Origin: Erysipelotrichaceae bacterium
GTDB taxonomy: Bacteria; Bacillota; Clostridia; TANB77; CAG-508
Assembly (NCBI GenBank): GCA_021769225.1
Contig: JAETTH010000011.1
Span: 1-44,545 of the forward strand
Length of the DNA stretch: 44,545 bases
Direction: 5' to 3'
Part shown: positions 39,021-44,545 of the stretch, piece by piece
How positions within the stretch are numbered: the stretch's first letter is position 1
How the letters are laid out: every line of letters begins with the position of its first letter
Position numbers and translations under genes: made by a program
The notes under the pieces: generated by a model
Seen by the model: the letters and a program-made list of their open reading frames with translations, nothing else
What the model was told of the DNA's origin: nothing
The model's database searches: none

Positions 39021-39446
39021 AGTGAAACTGGAACAACAAACAGTGTAGCAAGCACTGATGCAACTAGTTCGTCCGTAACAGTAAGTGAGTCGGTAAAGGA
39101 GCAGCCGGTATCTGAGCCCGAATCTGTAGGTGCTTCCGAAAGCCAACCGGATGAGATTCGCCCTCAAACTGATAAGGAATTGCAACTTCTGGTAGATAAG
39201 CCGGATGGAACAATGCTATTTTACAATGATGGAGAGAATGTTCCTGTCAGCAAGGGCGATAAGTATGCTACTTCAATAGCTGGGATTTATAAAGTTCGTT
39301 TTGAACTTAATGGACAAGAAATTACCAGGGATGATGAAGTTACAGAGTTTATGACAGATGGGGAAAATACTCTTGTAATGTATACTCAGTATGGTGAATT
39401 TTTAGACGAATATTCCCACACCTATAAGCTTGTTCGAGCAGATTGA
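38958..39446 (+). CDS. Small surface lipoprotein (right paralogue)
   Basis: This is a predicted lipoprotein of 162 residues with signal peptide MTKRIIAVFVVLMMFTLMVGC, lipidated at Cys21. A Ser/Glu-rich linker (about 22-70) and a C-terminal domain of unknown family (about 73-162) follow. The signal peptide differs from the gene at 20624 at only two positions, yet the mature domains are not clearly alignable. This gives the look of a fixed 5' cassette joined to different bodies. G+C content is higher than in adjacent genes (for example around 39110-39210). It has its own promoter and terminator. Function unknown. Confidence 0.8.
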   Translation: MTKRIIAVFVVLMMFTLMVGCSETGTTNSVASTDATSSSVTVSESVKEQPVSEPESVGASESQPDEIRPQTDKELQLLVDKPDGTMLFYNDGENVPVSKGDKYATSIAGIYKVRFELNGQEITRDDEVTEFMTDGENTLVMYTQYGEFLDEYSHTYKLVRAD

Positions 39447-39455
39447 ACTAGGAAA

Positions 39456-39490
39456 GAGGGAGCCTTTTTTATAAAGGCTCTCTTCTTTTC
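39456..39490 (+). terminator. Terminator after the right lipoprotein gene
   Basis: GAGCCTTT (39460-39467) and AAAGGCTC (39473-39480) form an 8-bp stem, followed by TCTTCTTTTC. Confidence 0.8.
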
Positions 39491-39559
39491 TTCTCTTTAC
39501 ATAGATATATAACCGTAGAAAACAAGTCATTTATTTGACTTTTTTTGATCATATTTGTG

Positions 39560-39588
39560 TTTACAAAAAAAATACCATGTGATATAAT
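39560..39588 (+). promoter_or_regulatory. Promoter of the 39617-42296 operon
   Basis: TTTACA (39560-39565), 17-base spacer, TATAAT (39583-39588). Confidence 0.8.
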
Positions 39589-39616
39589 TTCCCATATATA
39601 GTAAGAGGTGAAAAAT

Positions 39617-40537
39617 TTGAATCAAATATTGTATACAGGGGGAAAGCAAAAGGGCCCTATAGAAATTAATAAAATTATTAAATTCTTTGCCATTGTTATT
39701 ATCATTTTTGGTATTATCATAGCAGGACAAGCAATATACCGTATGCTAAATAATAAGGCAGAGGAACAAACTCCAGTAAATACAGAACCTTCTGTAGAAA
39801 TATCACAAGTAGACAATATGGTTCAAATTAGTATTTCACATGATAAAGCAATTGATAAAATTTATTATTCTTGGAATGAGGAAGAAGAGGTAACTCTTCA
39901 AGGAAGGGGAAGAACAAATTTAATTGAATCGATTGATCTTCCTGTTGGTAATAATACATTAGTAGTTCGTATTGTAGATGCTTCTGGCTATGAAGTAAGA
40001 TATGAAAAGAGATTTGTATTAGAAGAAACAACACCTAAGCCACAAATTGAGTTTGCTGTATCTGGTAATAATGTAAAAGTAGTCATAACTTCAGAAAATC
40101 CACTAGCATATATTACTTATCGTTGGAACGATGATGAGGAACGAAGAATTGACGCAGCAGAAGGAACAAAAAATAGGCTGGAAACAGAAATTGAGATTAA
40201 AAAAGGAGAAAATAAGTTAACTGTAATTGCAGTTGATGAAAATAATAGAACACAAACAAAAGAACAGAAATTCAAAGGAATTACAAAACCAGAGATTCAA
40301 TTACTTCAAGATAGAGAAAACTTAACAATTCGAGTGACAGATACGGATGATAAAATGGATCGTATTGAGTTTGTATTAAATGGTACTTTATATACAGAAA
40401 ATACTAAAACACAAGATGGTACTGTTATTCAAGTGACAAAACAATTAAAAACAGGGGATAATTTCTTAGCAATCAACGCATATAACGTAAGTGGTGATGT
40501 TGAATCAATACAAGGAACTATACCATATAATCCTTAA
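39617..40537 (+). CDS. Single-pass membrane protein with Ig-like repeats
   Basis: The TTG at 39617 is preferred to GTG 39608 because AAGAGGTG (39603-39610) then sits 6 bases upstream as ribosome binding site. The 306 residues have a cytoplasmic N-terminus of about 20 residues and one membrane segment (about 20-43). Three consecutive extracellular beta-sandwich units follow, at roughly 55-135, 136-215 and 216-303. Each ends in a pattern such as GNNTLVVRIVD, GENKLTVIAVDE or GDNFLAINAYN, typical of bacterial Ig-like folds. Function is not recognised. It is the first gene of an operon with a CmpB-like protein and a GGDEF protein. Confidence 0.75.
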   Translation: MNQILYTGGKQKGPIEINKIIKFFAIVIIIFGIIIAGQAIYRMLNNKAEEQTPVNTEPSVEISQVDNMVQISISHDKAIDKIYYSWNEEEEVTLQGRGRTNLIESIDLPVGNNTLVVRIVDASGYEVRYEKRFVLEETTPKPQIEFAVSGNNVKVVITSENPLAYITYRWNDDEERRIDAAEGTKNRLETEIEIKKGENKLTVIAVDENNRTQTKEQKFKGITKPEIQLLQDRENLTIRVTDTDDKMDRIEFVLNGTLYTENTKTQDGTVIQVTKQLKTGDNFLAINAYNVSGDVESIQGTIPYNP

Positions 40538-40552
40538 AGGAAGGAAAAAAAG

Positions 40553-41374
40553 ATGAATATAGAAGGACTAATTAACTTATCTACGTATTTTATCATATAT
40601 TCAATGTTAGGATGGGTTTTAGAATCAGTTTTTAAATCGATTCTATTTAAGAAATTAGTAAATAGTGGTTTTTTACATGGACCATTTTGCCCTATTTATG
40701 GAGCAGGAGCATTAATTATGATTCTGTTTTTAGGGCGCTTTTCAGATAATATTTTAATGCTATTTGTTATGAGTTTTGTAGTTCTAACATTATGGGAATA
40801 TCTTGTAGGAATCTTACTTGAAAAGCTGTTTCATACAAAATATTGGGATTATTCGAATAATCGATTTAATTTTCAGGGAAGAATCTGTCTCCAAAACTCT
40901 ATCTATTGGGGAATCTTAGGTGTTTTATTTATTAAACTGATTCATCCATTTATGATAGAGCAAGTAAAACAAATTCCAACTCAAGCACTTATTAATTTTA
41001 ATATATTAATTTTAGTTTTATTAGTAACAGACTCTGTTATTAGCATTGTAAAATTAAATACTTATGAAAATAAATTAAAGCAGTTAAAGGAAATTGGAGA
41101 AAACATTAAAGAGAAATTGAAGAACTTTAAATATGAAAGTTCCCAAGGTAAACTATCAAAAGAAGCTCTTCAAAAGAAAATGGATGAATTAAATCAAAAA
41201 CAAGCTAGAATGAAAAGGAGCATGTATCGTCAAATTATCCGATTGAGGAAAGCCTTCCCAACAATGAAGTCAGAAAAAATTACACAAATTTTAAAAACAA
41301 TAAATATTAAAGAAAAAGAAAGAAAAAAAGAAAGCAAAAGAAAAAATAGTGATTCTATAAATAAGGAGAAATAG
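40553..41374 (+). CDS. CmpB-like membrane protein (PF06541 family)
   Basis: This 273-residue protein belongs to the putative ABC-transporter type IV/CmpB family of clostridial membrane proteins. The hallmark is an N-terminal YFIIYSMLGWVLESVF and GFLHGPFCPIYGAGA, followed by WEYLVGILLEKLFHTKYWDYS and FQGRICLQNSIYWG. About five membrane segments (up to residue 170) are followed by a Lys-rich, probably coiled-coil cytoplasmic tail (about 175-273). Transport activity is not established for the family. AAAGGAAGG precedes the ATG. The next gene starts one base after its stop. Confidence 0.82.
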   Translation: MNIEGLINLSTYFIIYSMLGWVLESVFKSILFKKLVNSGFLHGPFCPIYGAGALIMILFLGRFSDNILMLFVMSFVVLTLWEYLVGILLEKLFHTKYWDYSNNRFNFQGRICLQNSIYWGILGVLFIKLIHPFMIEQVKQIPTQALINFNILILVLLVTDSVISIVKLNTYENKLKQLKEIGENIKEKLKNFKYESSQGKLSKEALQKKMDELNQKQARMKRSMYRQIIRLRKAFPTMKSEKITQILKTINIKEKERKKESKRKNSDSINKEK

Positions 41375-41375
41375 T

Positions 41376-42296
41376 ATGTTTCAAGAGATCTATATTATTG
41401 ATGATGATATTAAATTAACACAAGAGTTAAAAAATTTGTTTCAATATGAAAAAGAGTTTATCTTTAAAAATGTAAAGACAGAAGAAATTGATATTGCTTT
41501 AAAAAATATACCTACTCTTATTATTATCAATGAAGATAATACTGACAGAGATATTATAGAACTATGCAAAACGATTCGAGAAAATGAAGATAATAGTATT
41601 ACACCTATTGTTGTAGCATCGTCTAATAAAGAAAAGGAACATAAAATTTCCGTTTTACAAAAAGCAGTTGAATATTATATTAATAAACCAATTGACTGTG
41701 ATTATTTATATTATACAATTAAAAATATTATCCGACTATTATATACTAACAGAAGAGTAAGTCCACTAACAGGACTTCCTGGCAATGTACAAATAGATGC
41801 AGAATTAAAAAAGAGATTATTGAATAAAGAAGAATTTGCTGTACTTTATCTAGATTTGGATAATTTTAAGGCATATAATGATGTTTATGGATTTTTAAAA
41901 GGTGATGAAATTATTAAATTTACAGCAAGAACTATTTTAAAACATGTTCATGCAGAAGAAGATAGTTTTGTTGGACATATTGGTGGAGACGATTTTGTAG
42001 CCATTATTGCAAATCAAAATGTAGAAAAAGTATGTCAAAATATTATTGCCGATTTCGATAGCCAAGTTGTTAATTACTTTACCAAGGAAGATGCAGAAAA
42101 GGGATATTTAGAAGTGGCAAATCGAAAAGGAATTATGGAGCAATTTCCAATTACATCAATCTCTATTGGTGTAGTTATTGCAGATCATGATCGCTTTAAA
42201 AATATTTTAGAGATTGGAGAAGTAGAAGCAGGAGTAAAACACTTAGCCAAAAGTATTTTTGGAAGTACCTATGTAATTGATCGCAGAAAGCAATAA
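41376..42296 (+). CDS. Receiver-GGDEF protein with degenerate receiver and GGDDF motif
   Basis: This 306-residue cytoplasmic signalling protein has an N-terminal receiver-like domain (1-120) and a GGDEF diguanylate-cyclase domain (128-305). The receiver keeps acidic residues Asp9-11 and Lys104, but the expected phosphoacceptor after beta-strand 3 reads Asn52-Glu53 (TLIIINEDN), so phosphorylation is doubtful. The cyclase has LTGLPGN, Asp160-x-Asp162-Asn-Phe-Lys and GGDDF (203-207) in place of GGDEF. No RxxD inhibitory site is seen. It may make c-di-GMP or only bind nucleotide. It shares an operon with two membrane proteins and is followed by a terminator. Confidence 0.85.
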   Translation: MFQEIYIIDDDIKLTQELKNLFQYEKEFIFKNVKTEEIDIALKNIPTLIIINEDNTDRDIIELCKTIRENEDNSITPIVVASSNKEKEHKISVLQKAVEYYINKPIDCDYLYYTIKNIIRLLYTNRRVSPLTGLPGNVQIDAELKKRLLNKEEFAVLYLDLDNFKAYNDVYGFLKGDEIIKFTARTILKHVHAEEDSFVGHIGGDDFVAIIANQNVEKVCQNIIADFDSQVVNYFTKEDAEKGYLEVANRKGIMEQFPITSISIGVVIADHDRFKNILEIGEVEAGVKHLAKSIFGSTYVIDRRKQ

Positions 42297-42308
42297 AAGA
42301 AATATCAT

Positions 42309-42360
42309 AAAATACCTCACATAAGATATATTAATATATTTTAGGGTGAGGTATTTTTAT
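42309..42360 (+). terminator. Terminator after the GGDEF gene
   Basis: AAATACCTCAC (42310-42320) pairs with GTGAGGTATTT (42346-42356). The 25-base loop contains the palindrome TATATTAATATA. A run of T ends the structure. Confidence 0.8.
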
Positions 42361-42620
42361 GATCATAATTAGAAGAAAATATTACTTGTACTTTCCTTTG
42401 TTTTTATTGCTGCTTTTTCAGCAATTATGATAAATCAAGGTAAGATTTAGCCTAAAAAAGAAACAGTGTCTACTATAAGTTTAGCAGTTACTAACAAAAT
42501 AATAGTATTAGGTGCATTGACATAGAATTCCTGCTAAGCACGTTAGCTTACTGGATTTGGAAAATAAAAGCAAGTAAGCTTTTATAAAACCTAAAATGCA
42601 GATGTAAAAGTTTGTAATTT
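42359..42620 (+). pseudogene. Decayed N-acetylmuramoyl-L-alanine amidase (CwlD type), 5' part
   Basis: An ATG at 42359 opens MIIIRRKYY, then one frameshift leads into LLVLSFVFIAAFSAIMINQG, a stop, PKKETVSTISLAVTNKIIVL, and a degraded counterpart of the amidase motif DAGHGIPDE in which two small indels and new stop codons are visible. A last in-frame trace is NADVKV near 42600. This matches the start of CwlD-like amidases (membrane anchor, linker, first zinc motif). The rest of the catalytic domain is absent. Identification is from memory of the family, not from a search. Confidence 0.55.
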
Positions 42621-42624
42621 TTTA

Positions 42625-42653
42625 TTGATACAAAGTAAACAAAATGATAAAAT
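42625..42653 (+). promoter_or_regulatory. Promoter of the ASCH-HIT gene
   Basis: TTGATA (42625-42630), 17-base spacer, TAAAAT (42648-42653). Confidence 0.7.
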
Positions 42654-42685
42654 ATGGAAAATATAAAATTAAAAGGAGAAAACAT

Positions 42686-43474
42686 ATGTTACATTATTTA
42701 CATTTAAATCCAGAACCATTTGAAACAATAAAGATAGGAGAAAAGACTATAGAAATGAGATTATATGATGAAAAGAGAAGAAAAATTAAGAAGGGTGATG
42801 TAATTGAGTTTCAAAATCGTTTGAATGGAGAAAAGATAAAAGCAGTTGTAATGAATTTATATATTTTTAAATCGTTTGAAGAGTTATATTCAAAGGTTGA
42901 TAAAGCAAAATTAGGATATAAAAAAGATGATAAAGCAAGTCCAAATGATATGGAACAATATTACTCAAAAAGTGACATTGAAAAATATGGTGCGGTAGGT
43001 ATTGAAATAAAACTACTAAAAGATGTAACTGTTGCAAATCTTGTCGATGCAGGAATTTGCCCAACTTGTTTTGATAGGGAAAATAATTGTTGTTTATATG
43101 GAAATAACAAAGATAAAATGTTGTATGAAAATGATAAATTTGAATGTTTTTTAGTTGGAAAACCAAGGGCAATAGGGCATATTGTAATTAGCTCAAAAGC
43201 ACATTATAAAGATATGATGGAAATACCAGATGATTTATGTGAAGAGATATTTGTTTTTGCAAAGAAAACTATGAAGGCAATTAAAAAGACTTATGGTTCT
43301 GAAAGTGTATATCTATGTACTATGTGTGATGGACTAATGAATCATTTTCATATTCAATTGATACCTAGATATGATTATGAAAAAAGGGGTTCTAAAAATT
43401 TTGTAAAAGAAAGAAAAGATTACATAGAAGACAAAGAAAAAATTAGACAATTAAGACTAATTTTACAAAAGTGA
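42686..43474 (+). CDS. ASCH domain fused to a HIT-like domain
   Basis: The ATG at 42686 follows AAAAGGAG; an upstream in-frame ATG at 42644 lies inside the promoter. The 262 residues join two parts. Residues 1-110 look like an ASCH domain (LNPEPFETIKIGEKTIEMR, KGDVIEF), a PUA-related RNA/nucleotide-binding fold. Residues 120-262 look like a HIT-superfamily domain with a Cys cluster (CPTC, then CC) that may bind zinc. Its catalytic motif reads HFHIQLIP, His-x-His-x-Gln, as in GalT-type nucleotidyltransferases rather than the usual three His. Substrate unknown. It is probably co-transcribed with the next small gene. Confidence 0.75.
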   Translation: MLHYLHLNPEPFETIKIGEKTIEMRLYDEKRRKIKKGDVIEFQNRLNGEKIKAVVMNLYIFKSFEELYSKVDKAKLGYKKDDKASPNDMEQYYSKSDIEKYGAVGIEIKLLKDVTVANLVDAGICPTCFDRENNCCLYGNNKDKMLYENDKFECFLVGKPRAIGHIVISSKAHYKDMMEIPDDLCEEIFVFAKKTMKAIKKTYGSESVYLCTMCDGLMNHFHIQLIPRYDYEKRGSKNFVKERKDYIEDKEKIRQLRLILQK

Positions 43475-43488
43475 ATAGGAGTATATAA

Positions 43489-43686
43489 ATGTTGAAAATA
43501 TATAATTTAACATATACAAAAGAATTTGATAAATGTAAAAAAGAAAATAATTTACAAGGACATATTAGAAGTAACAGTATAGTAATATGTGAAATGATAT
43601 TTACATCTGACCAACAATTTTTTGATAAAATTGGAGAACAAGAAACAAAAAGATATTTTGAAGAATGTTACAAATGTACAAGTTGA
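43489..43686 (+). CDS. Small protein of unknown function
   Basis: This 65-residue frame begins 14 bases after the ASCH-HIT stop, with AGGAG 7 bases before the ATG, which supports translation. The sequence is charged, with three Cys, two of them near the C-terminus (CYKC). No family was recognised. It could be a truncated remnant of a longer gene. No terminator was found directly after it. Confidence 0.5.
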   Translation: MLKIYNLTYTKEFDKCKKENNLQGHIRSNSIVICEMIFTSDQQFFDKIGEQETKRYFEECYKCTS

Positions 43687-43855
43687 TTTTGTCTTTCTTT
43701 TTCCTGTTACTCCTCCCTTTGAAAAGGATAGATTTATTATATTTTAAAAATTTTATAAAGACAATAGAATTAATTAGATTCGATAGTGTCAATTTTTCTC
43801 GGGAAAATTTTAAAAAAAATTTTACCCTCTAAAATTGCCCTATAAATGAACTGTT
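43687..43855. other. Gene-free AT-rich stretch
   Basis: No coding frame with a ribosome binding site is apparent. AAAATTTT repeats occur near 43805-43822. I see nothing else here. Confidence 0.4.
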
Positions 43856-44003
43856 TTAAACTAATTCATCAATAAAGAAACCTAATGAAGCTGATTCATT
43901 CCAAAATTCTTTTCCATCTTCATTAATAAAATCTTCTTTATTAAATAATGTTTTATTAGCAGTTAATTTTATAAAATACAGAGAAGTAAGAAACATCAAC
44001 CAT
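43856..44003 (-). pseudogene. Short frameshifted gene fragment
   Basis: On the minus strand a frame ending at 43856 encodes KTLFNKEDFINEDGKEFWNE and then SASLGFFIDELV, a composition that looks truly coding. It lacks a start in frame. A one-base shift near 43982 would join it to an ATG at 44003 (MVDVSYF). No ribosome binding site is present. It is likely the 3' remnant of an unknown gene. Confidence 0.35.
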
Positions 44004-44058
44004 TATAATATTTGTATTGACGGTGTATAATAATTTACGAAAATTTGTTTATTTATAT

Positions 44059-44087
44059 TGAATTATAAAAAATTTTATGCTATACTT
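44059..44087 (+). promoter_or_regulatory. Promoter of the small membrane peptide
   Basis: TTGAAT (44059-44064), 17-base spacer, TATACT (44082-44087). The start point would be near 44094, giving a 5' UTR of about 75 bases. Confidence 0.7.
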
Positions 44088-44116
44088 CCTAATATAGGAA
44101 ATAAGAATAAGCAGAT

Positions 44117-44127
44117 GTGGTTTGCCA
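44117..44127. repeat. Left arm of a small inverted repeat around the peptide gene
   Basis: GTGGTTTGCCA here recurs inverted at 44336-44346. It is also part of a local hairpin GTGG-TTTG-CCAC (44117-44128). Another hairpin, CACAAC/GTTGTG, follows just before the ribosome binding site. Confidence 0.75.
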
Positions 44128-44169
44128 CTTTTAATCCACAACTTTTGTTGTGAGTGAGGAGGTGGTGCT

Positions 44170-44280
44170 ATGATAGAAGCTGTTTTATTAGAAATAATAT
44201 ACTTACTTTTATTTGGACTAATTGTCGAAGCTATTATAGTATTTGCCTTAATTATATTGGTTATAATTTTAAGCAAATAA
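44170..44280 (+). CDS. 36-residue hydrophobic peptide, candidate type I toxin
   Basis: The peptide starts MIEAVLLEIIYLLLFGLIVE and ends with VIILSK. It is almost entirely one membrane helix with Glu3, Glu8, Glu20 and a terminal Lys. GAGGAGGTGG, a very strong ribosome binding site, lies 4-5 bases before the ATG. It has its own promoter (44059-44087), a hairpin-rich 5' UTR and a terminator (44286-44325). A convergent RNA with a consensus promoter faces it across that terminator. Size, hydrophobicity and the flanking layout match membrane toxins of type I toxin-antitoxin systems, but the peptide is not recognisably Fst, TxpA or BsrG. A small functional membrane peptide of another kind is possible. 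Confidence 0.55.
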   Translation: MIEAVLLEIIYLLLFGLIVEAIIVFALIILVIILSK

Positions 44281-44285
44281 ACAAT

Positions 44286-44325
44286 AAAAAACACATCTGT
44301 ATATTGTCAACCTGATGTGTTTTTT
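44286..44325. terminator. Bidirectional terminator shared by peptide mRNA and convergent RNA
   Basis: AAAAAACACATC (44286-44297) and GATGTGTTTTTT (44314-44325) form a perfect 12-bp stem with a 16-base loop. It ends in T-runs on both strands. Confidence 0.9.
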
Positions 44326-44335
44326 ACATATCAAC

Positions 44336-44346
44336 TGGCAAACCAC
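44336..44346. repeat. Right arm of the small inverted repeat
   Basis: TGGCAAACCAC is the reverse complement of GTGGTTTGCCA at 44117-44127. The minus-strand RNA therefore contains the same 11 bases as the peptide mRNA leader. Confidence 0.75.
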
Positions 44347-44374
44347 GTTTGTGGATTCTCCATTTCCTATAATT

Positions 44375-44403
44375 ATTATACTCAAATTTATTAAAGATGT
44401 CAA
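44375..44403 (-). promoter_or_regulatory. Perfect consensus promoter of the convergent RNA
   Basis: Minus-strand TTGACA (44403-44398), 17-base spacer, TATAAT (44380-44375): a 12/12 match to the sigma-A consensus. No gene with a ribosome binding site follows, which points to a non-coding transcript. Confidence 0.85.
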
Positions 44404-44467
44404 TAAAATTTTAAAATTATAATTATAATGTATGTGTCAAGTAAATGTAGGCAATTTTTTTATTTTT

Positions 44468-44496
44468 TTGAAAAAACTTGTAAAATCCAATAATAT
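44468..44496 (+). promoter_or_regulatory. Candidate promoter at the right edge
   Basis: TTGAAA (44468-44473), 17-base spacer, TAATAT (44491-44496). Any gene it drives lies beyond the window. Confidence 0.4.
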
Positions 44497-44545
44497 CGAT
44501 TGCTTTAACACATTTATTATTTTTAAGTTCATTTCATAAAGTATA

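Larger units (their letters stand above)
44284..44368 (-). ncRNA. Candidate antitoxin RNA convergent to the peptide gene
   Basis: Starting about 7 bases after the minus-strand TATAAT at 44380-44375, an RNA of about 85 bases would end at the shared terminator. It carries no ORF with a ribosome binding site. It would be perfectly complementary to the 3' end of the peptide mRNA over roughly 40 bases. Its 5' part has a hairpin CCAC-AAAC-GTGG and a copy of GTGGTTTGCCA. Boundaries are inferred from promoter and terminator positions. Confidence 0.5.

Noticed and set aside
42644-42685. Upstream ATG of the ASCH-HIT gene
   Set aside because: It overlaps the promoter -10 box at 42648-42653, and the ATG at 42686 has a good ribosome binding site.
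43687-43855. CRISPR or repeat array in the AT-rich tail
   Set aside because: Only simple AAAATTTT-type low-complexity repeats; no regular spacing.

Overview
The window is about 44.5 kb of AT-rich DNA with strong AAGGAGG-type ribosome binding sites, consensus TTGACA/TATAAT promoters spaced 17 bases apart, and frequent intrinsic terminators. With the rpoB-rpoC, gdpP, rplI-dnaB, tilS-ftsH order, a SpoVD-like penicillin-binding protein and the standard genetic code, it looks like a chromosomal piece of a Gram-positive Clostridia-type Firmicute, probably a gut lineage. Species cannot be read from the sequence. No rRNA, tRNA or CRISPR array was seen.

Layout. (1) 1-7876: rpoB-rpoC behind a long hairpin-rich leader, closed by its own terminator. 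(2) 7996-13213: gdpP (c-di-AMP phosphodiesterase), then rplI-dnaB-tilS. (3) 13250-15212: ftsH with its own promoter. (4) 15219-18108: a four-gene operon (HD-type dNTPase, TSCPD protein, DnaQ-like exonuclease, short-chain dehydrogenase). (5) 18149-20449, minus strand: a PASTA-containing class B penicillin-binding protein. (6) 20556-39490: a surface module containing rsmA, three giant cell-wall proteins (1695, 1688 and 1438 residues) and one sortase. The module is bracketed by two small lipoprotein genes in opposite orientation that share a 233-bp inverted repeat. (7) 39560-42356: an operon of an Ig-like membrane protein, a CmpB-like membrane protein and a receiver-GGDEF protein. (8) 42359-44545: an accessory tail with a decayed CwlD-type amidase, an ASCH-HIT fusion, a small unknown gene, a gene fragment and a candidate type I toxin-antitoxin pair.

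How the genes may work together. Two of the three giant proteins carry the Cys and Gln-x-Ala-[Leu/Phe]-Trp signature expected of internal thioester adhesin domains, followed by stacked DUF11, Cna_B-like and SdrD_B-like modules. All three end in a membrane anchor preceded by I-[ST]-x-x-T-G rather than LPXTG. The single sortase lies between them, so it is the natural candidate to recognise this motif. The adhesin promoters, one with an unassigned three-hairpin leader, and the nearby GGDEF protein suggest regulated surface display.

The less expected structures are four. First, the 17.5-kb segment is flanked by inverted repeats that consist of a promoter, a 5' UTR and a lipoprotein signal peptide but different mature proteins. 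Second, the sortase motif is non-canonical. Third, there is an 8-Cys island in an otherwise Cys-poor adhesin. Fourth, near the right end a 36-residue membrane peptide faces a short convergent RNA with a perfect consensus promoter and a shared bidirectional terminator, as in par/Fst or BsrG/SR4 systems.
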